Below are positions 8,803 to 17,649 of a stretch of 64,000 nt of DNA, one piece after another. The translations under genes and the position numbers were made by a program. This DNA comes from Nitrosomonas stercoris (lineage in GTDB: Bacteria; Pseudomonadota; Gammaproteobacteria; Burkholderiales; Nitrosomonadaceae), in contig AP019755.1 of assembly GCA_006742785.1 (NCBI GenBank), positions 1,302,001-1,366,000 on the forward strand, written 5' to 3'. Each line of letters opens with the position of its first letter. The first letter of the stretch is position 1. The notes beneath the pieces were generated by a model that saw only the letters and a list, made by a program, of their open reading frames with translations, was not told where the DNA came from and did not search any database.

Positions 8803-9579
8803 TTATTCGAGTCGTTTCAGATAATTTTTAGTGAATAGTTTGTCTGGCAGATCACGCAGTTTCATATCGGAGTAGTCGAGAATTGAAACTTCCCCTGACT
8901 TCAGGGCATCTTCCATGACAATGCGAGTCGGGCGTATCTCCCCGAGGATTTCATCAAAATTTTCGTAACGGCTGGTTTTCAACAGGCGGCCTGAAACCGA
9001 ATAGAATTCAGCTTGGTACGGCCTGTAGTTGGATTGATTAACCCATAGCAGAACTTTTTGATAAGTGACCGAACGATCTACGCCGGTGAGCTCAAGCACA
9101 TGATAATTTTCGCCTTCAATCGATTCGTCGCGCAGCAGCTGGGGATGATAGTCGCCAGCAAAATTGGCGCGCGCAATGTCTCCATTGGCAACTTGGCCAG
9201 TCAATCGTTGGGAGAGAGAGAGTCGAATCGGTTGCGAAACACTGGGCATGAAAATCCACAGATCGCGTCCTTTCATCAGAATTGTCTGGCCTCGCTCGGA
9301 AGCGGGTTCAGTAATTCTGACAATGCTGTTTTCATTGCCTTTGGAAAGTACCTGGTAGTGGTACAGATCATCTTCGGGATGTTCAGGAGAAGTGGTGCGA
9401 ATAGCGACATTGACCTGAAAACTTTCCCGAGGAAAGCGAATTTCGTCCGATCTTTCCAGTATACTTTGTGCCGAAATAGTGGTTTTTTCTGTATCTTCCA
9501 GAGAAGAATAGGATGTTCCACTCCAGACCAGCAGAAAAAAACTGGCAATTGATGAAAATAACAGGGAATATTGCTTCAT
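8803..9579 (-). CDS. LolA-like outer membrane lipoprotein-sorting protein
   Basis: I start this at the ATG ending at 9579, because GGAGAT lies just before it and the signal peptide MKQYSLLFSSIASFFLLVW follows directly; an upstream in-frame start at 9663 would overlap the divergent ABC gene. The 258-residue protein has the fold of LolA/LolB-type lipid carriers: RSDEIRFPRESFQVNVAIRT, then ILMKGRDLWIFMPSVSQPIRLSLSQRLTGQ and YHVLELTGVDRSVTYQKVLLWVN. It belongs to the family usually called outer membrane lipoprotein-sorting protein, separate from housekeeping LolA. It is divergent from a LolD-like ATPase and should carry a lipid or lipoprotein across the periplasm. Confidence 0.8.
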   Translation of the reverse strand: MKQYSLLFSSIASFFLLVWSGTSYSSLEDTEKTTISAQSILERSDEIRFPRESFQVNVAIRTTSPEHPEDDLYHYQVLSKGNENSIVRITEPASERGQTILMKGRDLWIFMPSVSQPIRLSLSQRLTGQVANGDIARANFAGDYHPQLLRDESIEGENYHVLELTGVDRSVTYQKVLLWVNQSNYRPYQAEFYSVSGRLLKTSRYENFDEILGEIRPTRIVMEDALKSGEVSILDYSDMKLRDLPDKLFTKNYLKRLE

Positions 9580-9646
9580 TTTCGATCTCCATAAATAAAC
9601 TATCCGAGTTAGACTACTGTGAAGGCATCCGGTTGAAATCAGAGTA

Positions 9647-10339
9647 ATGAATATTGTCCGCATTGAAAATGTATTTAAGGAATATACCTTGGGTACCAGT
9701 CAGGTTCAGGCGCTCAAGGGAATTAACCTGCAAATTAAATCGGGAGAATTTCTTGCCATTGCTGGCCCTTCAGGCAGTGGCAAATCAACGCTGCTCAATC
9801 TTATCGGATGTATCGACACGCCATCTTCTGGCAAGATTTATATTAATAATCAAGATGTCAGTGGGCAAACTCCGGATCAATTATCAGAACTCAGAGCTAG
9901 GACTATCGGCTTTATTTTTCAGACATTTAATCTTTTCTCCGTGTTATCAGCAGCAGAAAATGTTGAATACCCGCTCTTGCAATTCAAGGAGCTCACGGCT
10001 AGCAAGCGCCAGGAACGTATTATAAAATTCCTTGATATTGTTGGATTGCAAGCATTTGCACACCATCGTCCCAATCAGTTAAGTGGCGGACAGCGACAAC
10101 GTGTTGCCATTGCGCGAGCATTAGCTACCCATCCAAAGGTTATTTTGGCAGATGAACCAACCGCCAATCTGGATCACAAAACTGGTGAAGATATTTTGCA
10201 GTTAATGAAACAAATTAATCGTGACAGCGGCACCACATTTATTTTTTCAACGCATGATGCCAAAGTAATGGCGATGGCAGAACGCCTGGTTCGTATTGAA
10301 GATGGTCGGCTGGTTGAAGAGGACAGAGTGCTTGCCTGA
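9647..10339 (+). CDS. ABC transporter ATP-binding protein (LolD/MacB type)
   Basis: The 230-residue ATPase has Walker [10 protein letters not shown] near residues 39-47, signature [15 protein letters not shown] near 144-158, Walker [17 protein letters not shown] and the H-loop (STHD). The sequence type ([26 protein letters not shown]) is that of LolD/MacB mechanotransmission transporters, which push lipids or proteins out of the inner membrane. Its likely permease partner is the FtsX-type protein at 14877-16088, now separated by about 4.5 kb. The next gene is a DUF1302-like outer-membrane barrel 4 bp downstream. Confidence 0.92.
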   Translation: MNIVRIENVFKEYTLGTSQVQALKGINLQIKSGEFLAIAGPSGSGKSTLLNLIGCIDTPSSGKIYINNQDVSGQTPDQLSELRARTIGFIFQTFNLFSVLSAAENVEYPLLQFKELTASKRQERIIKFLDIVGLQAFAHHRPNQLSGGQRQRVAIARALATHPKVILADEPTANLDHKTGEDILQLMKQINRDSGTTFIFSTHDAKVMAMAERLVRIEDGRLVEEDRVLA

Positions 10340-10343
10340 ACGG

Positions 10344-11783
10344 ATGCGATTGCTATGTCTGACGTGCAGAAAAATAGCCATAGGGTTACTGCTATTATGT
10401 GCGTCAGGATGGAGCATGGTGCTATGTGCCGCTTCAAACCAATTCTTATTATCATCACTGATTTCTACTGCGAGTAACTCGGCACCATCAAATCCTATCC
10501 AGTTAGCACAACTTTCTACACTGGATGCCTTGTTTGAAGATGAAGAAACCACAAGCGGCGAGCAGCAGCAAGCTTTTCGCCCAACTGCTTCTTGGCGTGG
10601 GTTTTCTCAACTGGAATTTGCTGATACTGTTGCCAAGCCACGACACGCTTCAAAGCTGCGTTTGCGCACTGAACTCTCCAATCTGGGGCAATTCACCCCC
10701 AATGTAAAATGGAAGCTGAGCGCTCGTCTTGATTACGATGCCATCTATGACATTGTTAACTTTTATCCGCGTCAAGTGCGGCGTGATCAGCGTCTAGAAT
10801 TCTTTCTGCGCGAAAACTATCTGGATGTATCAGTTGCTGATTTTGATGTTCGTATTGGTCGTCAGCACATTGTTTGGGGAGAAATGGTTGGCCTGTTCTT
10901 TGCTGACGTTGTTTCTGCCAAGGATATGCGCGAGTTCGTATTACCCGATTTCGATATCATGCGTATCCCGCAATGGGCAGTGCGTACTGAATATACCAAA
11001 AGTGATTTTCATGCTGATTTTGTCTGGATTCCGTTTGCCACTTTGGATGAAATTGGTCGACCAGGCGCTGATTTTTATCCATTCAAACTGCCCGTTGCAG
11101 CGCCAGTCAGTTTTCTGAAAGAAGATCGTTCCGGGCGCAATATTTCCAAGTCAAACTATGGTGTTCGACTTTCACAGTTGATGAACGGCTGGGATGTCTC
11201 CGCCTTTTATTACCACAGCCTAGATGCCACACCGACTTTCTATCGGGTTAGCCAACCCTGGGAGCCGCTATTATTTCAAGCACGACATAATGAAATAGAT
11301 CAGATGGGTGGCACCATGACTAAAGATTTGGGATCAGCTGTGCTCAAAGGAGAGTTTGTCTATACACATGGGCGACGTTTCAATGTCACACGCTTGACAG
11401 CACAAGACGGATTGGTGCAGCAAAATACCCTGGATTACGCGTTAGGGTTGGATTTTAATCTACCACAGGATATCCGTTTGAATCTGCAATTCTTCCAGCG
11501 AGTTTACCTGGGCTATGACCGGGATATTTTTCAGGATAAATGGGAGAGTGGTGGTAGTGTTTTTGTACAAGGAGATTTATGGCGTGATTTTCAGGGGCAG
11601 GTATTGCTGATCCACAGTTTGAATCGTAACGAATGGATGTTGCGACCGCGTCTTACTTGGAATTTTGCCAGAAACTGGAAAATGGCGGTGGGAGCAGATA
11701 TCTTTAATGGCCCTCCTACTGGGTTGCTCGGTCGGTTTGATAATAGCGACAGAGTCTATACTGAACTGCGCCTCTCTTTTTGA
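10344..11783 (+). CDS. DUF1302-like outer-membrane beta-barrel protein
   Basis: I start at ATG 10344, 4 bp after the ABC ATPase stop, since it gives a good signal peptide (MRLLCLTCRKIAIGLLLLCA). The mature part has alternating amphipathic strands and ends in a Phe (ELRLSF), the usual barrel C-terminus. The block DYDAIYDIVNFYP, FDVRIGRQHIVWGEMVGLFF and RIPQWAVRTEY is what I associate with DUF1302 proteins. Such barrels recur next to LolA-like proteins and ABC or RND lipid exporters, so an outer-membrane exit or acceptor role is plausible. Length is 479 residues. Family name recalled, not searched. Confidence 0.75.
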   Translation: MRLLCLTCRKIAIGLLLLCASGWSMVLCAASNQFLLSSLISTASNSAPSNPIQLAQLSTLDALFEDEETTSGEQQQAFRPTASWRGFSQLEFADTVAKPRHASKLRLRTELSNLGQFTPNVKWKLSARLDYDAIYDIVNFYPRQVRRDQRLEFFLRENYLDVSVADFDVRIGRQHIVWGEMVGLFFADVVSAKDMREFVLPDFDIMRIPQWAVRTEYTKSDFHADFVWIPFATLDEIGRPGADFYPFKLPVAAPVSFLKEDRSGRNISKSNYGVRLSQLMNGWDVSAFYYHSLDATPTFYRVSQPWEPLLFQARHNEIDQMGGTMTKDLGSAVLKGEFVYTHGRRFNVTRLTAQDGLVQQNTLDYALGLDFNLPQDIRLNLQFFQRVYLGYDRDIFQDKWESGGSVFVQGDLWRDFQGQVLLIHSLNRNEWMLRPRLTWNFARNWKMAVGADIFNGPPTGLLGRFDNSDRVYTELRLSF

Positions 11784-12292
11784 CAAGTAAGCTTTAATCG
11801 ACAATCACTTCCACTGAAAGTCCTCATAAAAACTATCATTGTGAAGTCTGATCAAGGAAATCACTCAGTAACAAAATACACTAGCTTCTCTTGATTTTTA
11901 GATCACCACAGCCTGTTTTCTGATAGAGGTTAGGTGCGGATGTTTTTCTTATCATTTCAGTCAATCCACACGAGAGCTGAGATGAGCGTTGCACGTTGCA
12001 TTTAGGCTGGGGGGGGGCCTGAGAAAGTAAGATGGTGCGTCTCACAGTGAAGGTAACTCATAGGTGTAGAGGCATAGAGGCATTGCCTGTAAAAAATTCT
12101 ATAGAATAGCGATAACATAAGGTGTGATTTCAAGCACAGCGTTCATAACTGACCCATTCCAACGCTGGTGGTTGTGTGCCGGGGCGAGCGAAGGAGGAGA
12201 TCGGCGACACGGGGGGGATCCTATCAACACATCCTCCGCGGAACGGAGAGGCGTGTTCTCCCACTCGCTCTTAAGTTTTTAATCACACTGTG
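11784..12292 (+). other. Gene-free spacer, about 0.5 kb
   Basis: I find no convincing gene. There is a run of nine G at 12009-12017 and of seven G at 12211-12217, and a GC-rich patch near 12170-12270 that differs from its AT-rich surroundings and may be a remnant of transferred DNA. It separates the barrel gene from the chrA-ynfA-psiE block and probably contains one edge of that insertion. Confidence 0.5.
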
Positions 12293-12374
12293 AAGTCAGG
12301 TGGGTTTGAAACAACATCTGTTTTTGTGACAGCAACAATGGGAGGCAAACATTACCCACAGTGACTTGTTAGCC
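12293..12374 (-). repeat. attC-like half site downstream of chrA
   Basis: Read on the minus strand this begins GGCTAACAAGTCACTGTGGG, 26 bp after the chrA stop. Its inner arm pairs with ACCCACCTGACTT about 50 bp on. GGCTAACAAGTC resembles the left end of integron attC sites, but no matching GTTRRRY core is found at the far end, so the site is incomplete or has diverged. Confidence 0.35.
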
Positions 12375-12400
12375 GTCAATTCTATATTACCCTAATAGAG

Positions 12401-13615
12401 CTATACCAGTATTTGCAAAATACTTGCTGCAACACACCATAGTACTACGATAAGCGGGGAAATTCGCCACGTTACAAGCATCCCAAATCCAACCAGCGCA
12501 ATTGCCAAATCAATTGGATTCGATATCCCTGATATAAAGATAGGGTCATATAGTGCAGCGCCAAGTAAACCTACAATCGCTGCATTAACCCCGGCGATGG
12601 TGCTGCTAGCAACATGGTTTCTAGCTACGGCTTGCCAAAAAGGCAGTACCCCAGCGACCAGCAAAAAGCCTGGAAGGAATATAAAGATCAGCGCCGTTGC
12701 TGCTGAAAGATAGGTGTTTTCTGTGGGGGATAACACCGCCCCAAGATACGCTGAAAATGCAAACATTGGGCCCGGAATGGCCTGAGAGGCACCATAGCCA
12801 GCTAAGAACTGATCAGGGGATATTCTGCCTGAAGCAACGACTGACTCTTGCAGTAGTGGCAAAACCACATGGCCGCCACCAAAAACTAATGCGCCGGCTC
12901 GATAAAATGCTTCTGCTACAGAAAATAACCCGTCAATGGATGCAGCCATTATTGGTAACCCTACCAGAAAAACAACAAAGGCAGCAATGAGAAGCCCACC
13001 AGTACGAGTGCTGAAGGAAACCGGAAGCATATTGGCATCGTCATGAATTGCAACCCCACCACGAAGGATAAAGACACCGATAATGCCTGCTAATGCTACA
13101 ACAACTAGCTGTGCCACAGGTGAAGTCACTATGAGTAAAGCGGCTGTGGACAACACAGCAATAGTTTGCCTTGCTACATCAGGGCATAGCTTCCTGGACA
13201 TCCCTAGCACCGCATTTGCTACTACAGCACAGGCTACTAACTTTAGGCCGTGAACAGCAGCCAGCCCAATAGGACCAGACAGGAGAGGCAGCGCAGCCGC
13301 GAATGCTAAGAGCATGAGTGCCGAGGGGAGTGTAAAAGCGATAAAAGCAGCAAGTGCCCCAAGCCAACCAGCCCGCAACAAACCAAGACTAAATCCCAGT
13401 TGGCTACTAGCCGGGCCAGGCAAAAATTGACAGATTGCTAAAAGGTGTCCGAACTGATCATCATTGATCCAGCGACGCCGTTCGACGAGCTCAGCCCTGA
13501 AATATCCCAGATGGGCGATTGGCCCACCGAATGAGGTCAATCCGAGTGTTAGGAAAGCCATGAATACTTCACGCGGGTGGCCGGAATTCGCTGAAATTTT
13601 CTGATTTTCAATCAT
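12401..13615 (-). CDS. chrA: Chromate transporter ChrA (long form)
   Basis: The 404-residue membrane protein has two homologous CHR domains. The first carries FLTLGLTSFGGPIAHLGYFR and FLPGPASSQLGFSLG, the second FYRAGALVFGGGHVVLPLL and GYGASQAIPGPMFAFSAYLG. CHR proteins export chromate from the cytoplasm and confer resistance; some carry other oxyanions. It has about 10-12 helices and normal length. It lies in the same direction as ynfA and psiE, with an attC-like dyad between each pair, and no chrB regulator is near. Cassette origin is inferred. Confidence 0.9.
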   Translation of the reverse strand: MIENQKISANSGHPREVFMAFLTLGLTSFGGPIAHLGYFRAELVERRRWINDDQFGHLLAICQFLPGPASSQLGFSLGLLRAGWLGALAAFIAFTLPSALMLLAFAAALPLLSGPIGLAAVHGLKLVACAVVANAVLGMSRKLCPDVARQTIAVLSTAALLIVTSPVAQLVVVALAGIIGVFILRGGVAIHDDANMLPVSFSTRTGGLLIAAFVVFLVGLPIMAASIDGLFSVAEAFYRAGALVFGGGHVVLPLLQESVVASGRISPDQFLAGYGASQAIPGPMFAFSAYLGAVLSPTENTYLSAATALIFIFLPGFLLVAGVLPFWQAVARNHVASSTIAGVNAAIVGLLGAALYDPIFISGISNPIDLAIALVGFGMLVTWRISPLIVVLWCVAASILQILV

Positions 13616-13636
13616 GCCAAGACGATACGTTTTTGG

Positions 13637-13708
13637 CAGCTAACACCGAAGCTATGCAGTGTAAACGAAGCGCTGCGTAGTTTGATCCGAACGAGCGTTG
13701 TGTTAGGC
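13637..13708 (-). repeat. attC-like site between ynfA and chrA
   Basis: On the minus strand the segment opens with GCCTAAC, which fits the RYYYAAC inverse core and contains the ynfA stop codon TAA. It closes with GTTAGCT, one mismatch from the GTTRRRY core, 22 bp before chrA. Inside, CTACGCAG and CTGCATAG form a 7-of-8 stem. Stop codon inside the inverse core and next start just after the core are typical of integron cassettes. Confidence 0.5.
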
Positions 13709-14035
13709 ATGGCGTGGCCCAAACATGATAATAGCCATGCCAATCAGTACAACTCCCACACCGACCCAATCAGTTACCGTGGGGCGAACAGTATCGACAG
13801 CCCATAACCAAAGCAGCGCAACACTGACATATACCCCACCATACGCTGCATATACGCGGCCAGCAGCATGTGGATGCAGGGTGAGCAACCAGACGAAAGC
13901 AACCAGGCTGATTGCTGCAGGAACTAACAACCAAATTGACCCACCTTGTTTGAGCCATAGATAAGGAAGGTAGCAACCAACAATTTCTGCTACTGCCGTG
14001 ATAACGAAAAGACCAAAAGTTTTTGCTATTTCCAT
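13703..14035 (-). CDS. YnfA family small membrane protein
   Basis: The 110-residue protein has four predicted helices and the family patterns [37 protein letters not shown] and MAIIMFGPR. YnfA (UPF0060) proteins resemble small multidrug resistance exporters; the physiological substrate is not settled. The stop codon overlaps the attC-like site next to it. Full length for the family. Confidence 0.9.
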   Translation of the reverse strand: MEIAKTFGLFVITAVAEIVGCYLPYLWLKQGGSIWLLVPAAISLVAFVWLLTLHPHAAGRVYAAYGGVYVSVALLWLWAVDTVRPTVTDWVGVGVVLIGMAIIMFGPRHA

Positions 14036-14048
14036 GTTCTGGTTGATT

Positions 14049-14099
14049 GCCTAGCGTAAAGTTAAGGAGTGCCGCACTATTGCGGCTTCCCACTTAAAC
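14049..14099 (-). repeat. attC-like site between psiE and ynfA
   Basis: On the minus strand GTTTAAG, with the psiE stop TAA inside it, is followed by a GCCGC/GCGGC hairpin, then CCTTAAC and CGCTAGGC. The arms GTTTAAGTGGGAAGCCGC and GCGGCACTCCTTAAC pair imperfectly. The right end resembles an attC core with GTTAGGC changed to GCTAGGC, 13 bp before ynfA. The outer left box is not recognisable. Confidence 0.4.
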
Positions 14100-14615
14100 G
14101 GTATGTTTATTAGCATCTGTTGATGTGTTATTGGGATGTCGTGGTGCTTGTATTTGTGGGAGACGATCGTCACGCTCACGTAATAACCAGTAGACAATAC
14201 CTATTGCTAGAGTTATTACGGCCAAGCCATACATACTTTCGGCAGTTGTCTCCTTAAGATCTAGAATAATGAATTTACGCGATATAGCAAGTAGGGCGAT
14301 GAGCAAGACAACCTTCGTTTGAATGACACTCTGTTGCCGAGTGACCGTATATTGGAGGGTGTGATTGAATTCTAGCGCGATCAATACCGTCATAATCTCG
14401 CCAAAGACATTTTGGAACATCTTGTGGTCGAGCGGGTCCATGACGTCAAGTACGAGACCATTGATAACTTCGACAAATAAACGGAAGGTAGCCACAATGA
14501 TAATTAACGTAATCAGAAGCGTGAGGAAAAAGGCAATCACGCTTTCGAAGCGTTGATAAAAGGTCATGATGTTCCACTGTTTTGCAATGTTCTTCCACCA
14601 CATACTTAATTTCAT
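14094..14615 (-). CDS. PsiE-like membrane protein
   Basis: The 173-residue protein has four predicted helices: FFLTLLITLIIIVATFRLFVE near residues 30-50, a helix starting EIMTVLIALEFNHTLQY, VVLLIALLAISRKFIILDL and YGLAVITLAIGIVYWLL. The layout fits the phosphate-starvation-inducible PsiE family, whose function is unknown. The C-terminal 25 residues are polar. No Pho box was recognised upstream. It is the first gene of the minus-strand psiE-ynfA-chrA block. Confidence 0.75.
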   Translation of the reverse strand: MKLSMWWKNIAKQWNIMTFYQRFESVIAFFLTLLITLIIIVATFRLFVEVINGLVLDVMDPLDHKMFQNVFGEIMTVLIALEFNHTLQYTVTRQQSVIQTKVVLLIALLAISRKFIILDLKETTAESMYGLAVITLAIGIVYWLLRERDDRLPQIQAPRHPNNTSTDANKHTV

Positions 14616-14876
14616 CTCTCCTTGATTCTTTATAAGACTTGCCTAATTATTACAGACGCCCAAAATGGTGCAATATATTACATCGTAGATGAGATCTAAT
14701 GCGGTCCTGATTATGATCTCTCCTGATATGTTAAGCGAATGAACCGATTGAGCGGTTGATGATTATTGGTTGCTATTAATCAACCTATATTGACAATATG
14801 CTGCAGCTTATTGTGCCTTCCTCTTACCGCGATATCAAAAGTTACACACTTGTATACTTTCGTAGAAGTTTGACAC

Positions 14877-16088
14877 TTATATATTCTGTCGTAATGCTTC
14901 TACAACCGGTATGCGTGCAACCTGCCTGGCTGGCCATATTGCTGCCAGGACAGTGGCGATAAAACCTGTGCCTAACGCGAGTAGTAGAACTGAAGGCACA
15001 ATTTGGATATGGGCAACATAGCCAATATCAGCATTGGGCGGCGGTGGCATAGGTATGCCAATGGCAGAAATAAGCATGGCCAGCAGAACACCTGCTCCAA
15101 TTCCAAATCCACCACCTATTAATCCCAGTAGAAGATTCTCACTGACAATCAGTCGAAAGATCTGATCGCTGCGATTGCCGAGTGCCATCATGGTGCCGAA
15201 TTCGCCAACACGTTCAAAAATACTCATATTGACGCTGTTAGCCACGCTGAGCAGCACCATAACTAGAATAATCAGCTGTAGCACGCCGAACTGCCCTTTG
15301 TACAACTCTACGGTTTTTTCATAGAAATCGTTCAGCTCTACCCAGGTTTTAATTTCTAGTCCGTTAGCATCCAGCCATTGCTGTAGTTGTATGGCAACCT
15401 GATCTGTTGCTTCGGTGTGATGGAGTGAAATAACTAGTGCATTCACGCCCCCGGTACCTAGCAATTCTTGCGCAGCAGCCAGTGGAATTCTGATCGCGCG
15501 CGCATCGAAATCGTTGGAAAAACTTTGGAAAATGCCGGTGACTTGGAAATCCAGACTATTGAGTGCGCCATCTAATGTATTGACTAGCAGCGTAACCGAA
15601 TCGCCAGGTTCCAGCTGCAATGCTTGCGCGACGCCTTTGCCCAGCAAAATGCCGAATGTATCGTTATCACTCAACTGGTGCCCGGCGATGATGCGTACAG
15701 AGCTGCCCAATTCTGTTTCCAGATCGGGTTCCACACCTTCACCAATAATGGGCAAATCACTCTTTCCGTTATTTAGTAAACCAGAGAAATTAAGGCGAGT
15801 CATAACCTGCTTGACTTCCGGATTGTGAATAATATGTTGTTTAAGTGCAGCAGGTGATTCCATCAGAAATTTTTCTGGAGAGCGAGAACCTGCAGCAAAA
15901 TAACCTTGGCGATAGACCTGCAAATGCCCACTTTGTGAATGAATCAGCGCTTCACCCAGTTGCACGTAAATATCCTGCACCCATCCTCCAGCCAGCGTGA
16001 TGCCGACGACACCCGTAATAACAGCTGCCAATGTCATCAATGTGCGAGCTTTTTGCCGAAAAATGTTGCGTAATGCAAGTTTAAACAT
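14877..16088 (-). CDS. ABC transporter permease, FtsX/LolCE/MacB type
   Basis: The 403-residue protein has an N-terminal helix (TLMTLAAVITGVVGITLAG) preceded by FKLALRNIFRQKAR, a large periplasmic domain (about residues 45-265) and three C-terminal helices. The FtsX block includes NMSIFERVGEFGTMMALGNR, the cytoplasmic coupling segment of this class. Such permeases dimerise and act with a LolD/MacB-like ATPase to extract substrates from the inner membrane. The natural ATPase partner is the gene at 9647-10339. It is transcribed away from the mntA-hepT locus. Confidence 0.85.
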   Translation of the reverse strand: MFKLALRNIFRQKARTLMTLAAVITGVVGITLAGGWVQDIYVQLGEALIHSQSGHLQVYRQGYFAAGSRSPEKFLMESPAALKQHIIHNPEVKQVMTRLNFSGLLNNGKSDLPIIGEGVEPDLETELGSSVRIIAGHQLSDNDTFGILLGKGVAQALQLEPGDSVTLLVNTLDGALNSLDFQVTGIFQSFSNDFDARAIRIPLAAAQELLGTGGVNALVISLHHTEATDQVAIQLQQWLDANGLEIKTWVELNDFYEKTVELYKGQFGVLQLIILVMVLLSVANSVNMSIFERVGEFGTMMALGNRSDQIFRLIVSENLLLGLIGGGFGIGAGVLLAMLISAIGIPMPPPPNADIGYVAHIQIVPSVLLLALGTGFIATVLAAIWPARQVARIPVVEALRQNI

Positions 16089-16288
16089 GGCTTCCTGAAA
16101 AGATGTTGAAGGGGATGGTTACGATGGATCGTGCTGATATGAACTGCAAGGCGGAATGACAGCCCCATATTTGCTTGGTGCTCCCTCATCATGTATCAGA
16201 AACGGTGATATCCTGCTTGATCTTGAGAGTAACATGAACCGGTATTGACTCATTGTATGATTGAAATGGCTATTATGGAGCAATTAAT

Positions 16289-16681
16289 ATGAAGCGTGAT
16301 GTTCTTGTCCATTCTTTGCAAGCCAGAATACCGGATTTATTGGCGATTTATGCCTTTGGCAGCCGTATTCATGGCGCAGCGAGACGAGATAGCGATCTGG
16401 ATCTGGCTGTGCTGGTAGCGGGCTATGCTGATCCGTTGATTCTGTTTGAAGTTGCAGATGAGTTATCAGAGGTGGCGGGTTGTGCGGTTGATCTGCTTGA
16501 TCTGCGAGCTGTTTCCACGGTCATGCAATATCAGATCATTACCACTGGCGAGCGCTGGTGGGTACTGGATGTGCAGGCAGCTTTATTCGAGGCATTCATC
16601 CTGAGTGAAAAAACTGCTCTCGATACTGCGCGTGCCGGTTTGCTGGCCGATATCCAGCAAAGAGGAACAATTCATGGTTGA
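16289..16681 (+). CDS. mntA: MntA-type nucleotidyltransferase antitoxin
   Basis: The 130-residue protein has the minimal nucleotidyltransferase signature FGSRIHGAARRDSDLDLAVL, i.e. Gly-Ser, ten residues, then Asp-x-Asp. In the HepT/MntA (type VII) toxin-antitoxin systems, MntA transfers AMP groups onto a Tyr of HepT and neutralises it. The gene overlaps hepT by 8 bp, which is the usual arrangement. MntA itself looks intact although its partner is frameshifted. Confidence 0.88.
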   Translation: MKRDVLVHSLQARIPDLLAIYAFGSRIHGAARRDSDLDLAVLVAGYADPLILFEVADELSEVAGCAVDLLDLRAVSTVMQYQIITTGERWWVLDVQAALFEAFILSEKTALDTARAGLLADIQQRGTIHG

Positions 16682-17103
16682 TGATGTGCTGATTAACAAG
16701 GCGGCAACGATTGAGCGCTGTGTAGCAAGGGCGCGTGAGGAATATGCCGCCGATCCGGCAGGGTTTGCCACTGATTTTACTCGTCAGGATGCAGCCATTC
16801 TTAATATTCAACGTGCCTGCGAGGCGGCGTTAGATTATGGGCCAACATCTGATCCGCCGTGAAAAGCTTGGTGTTCCACAGAGCACCCGCGATGTGTTTT
16901 CTTTACTGGCTCGTGGTGGCTGGATCGATGTCGGACTGGCTGATGGGCTTAAACGCATGGTGGGCTTTCGCAATATTGCCGTACATGATTATGTCGCCCT
17001 GCAGCTCCCCATCACTGTCAGTATTATAGAAAAGCATCTGGATGAATTCTTGCAATATAGCCAGACTCTGTTGTTGCATGATGCAACATTGGGAAAATGT
17101 TGA
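16674..17103 (+). pseudogene. hepT: HepT toxin gene, frameshifted
   Basis: The first frame starts at ATG 16674 (MVDDVLINKAATIERCVARA) and runs into a stop at 16862. From about 16836 the rest of HepT is in the next frame, MGQHLIRREKLGVPQS to the stop at 17103. It includes the RNIAVHDY motif (R-x4-H-x-Y) that forms the HEPN ribonuclease site and carries the Tyr modified by MntA. One extra T around GAT-T-ATGGGC explains the shift. The second part begins with its own ATG and could be made alone, but would lack the first helices. This is either a real inactivating mutation or a sequencing error. Confidence 0.8.
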
Positions 17104-17182
17104 TTCACATGTCGTTGAAAAACGATCTGCGTTACTGCTGTAATATTAAAAATGGGCTCGGCAATGACAAAGAAGCGCCACC

Positions 17183-17426
17183 CCTATGCTTGATTCTCGT
17201 CTGAAATAGACGTGTTTTAGGCGAGCAGGAGAAGGGATAGAGATCGGATGCCTTCACGAGACCGAAAGATCATGGTGATCCAGTAACAATGGCGGCAAAA
17301 GTACTGGGATTGCTTCACCGGCTACGCCGTTTCACAATGATGAGGCTATTTTGTTAATTTTTATAAGTTACCATGTCGCGTTACTCCTTGCGATGATGAG
17401 GTTGTTTTGTCAATCTTTTAGATTGT
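17183..17426 (+). repeat. Mosaic intergenic repeat, copy 1
   Basis: Three blocks here recur at 23904-24197. Block A (17183-17246) is the inverse of 23904-23968. Block B (17301-17332) is the inverse of 23996-24026. Block C (17338-17426) is direct to 24107-24197. The whole spacer 17104-17649 has no gene that I can support. Confidence 0.65.
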
Positions 17427-17649
17427 CACTTAACAATACTGAAATCTGGTTACTATTCAGCAACTAATACCGCCGTGTGAGTTGCACTTAGGTGCCAAGG
17501 AGTAATCTAATTTGCACGTAATTGTGACCCAAACCGTCAGTTAATTTGGGTAATACTGGTTCGAAGGCAAAAGTTATTGCGTACGCTTGAGCTAATGGCT
17601 AATAGTAAGCAAGCAGGATAACAATTGCTAAGCTGATAAACTACGCGCC

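Noticed and set aside
9580..9663. Longer start of the LolA-like protein at 9663
   Set aside because: It would overlap the divergent ATPase gene, and a good ribosome-binding site plus signal peptide fit the ATG ending at 9579.
11784..12292. Coding remnant in the GC-rich patch with G runs
   Set aside because: Frames are short and none resembles a known family.
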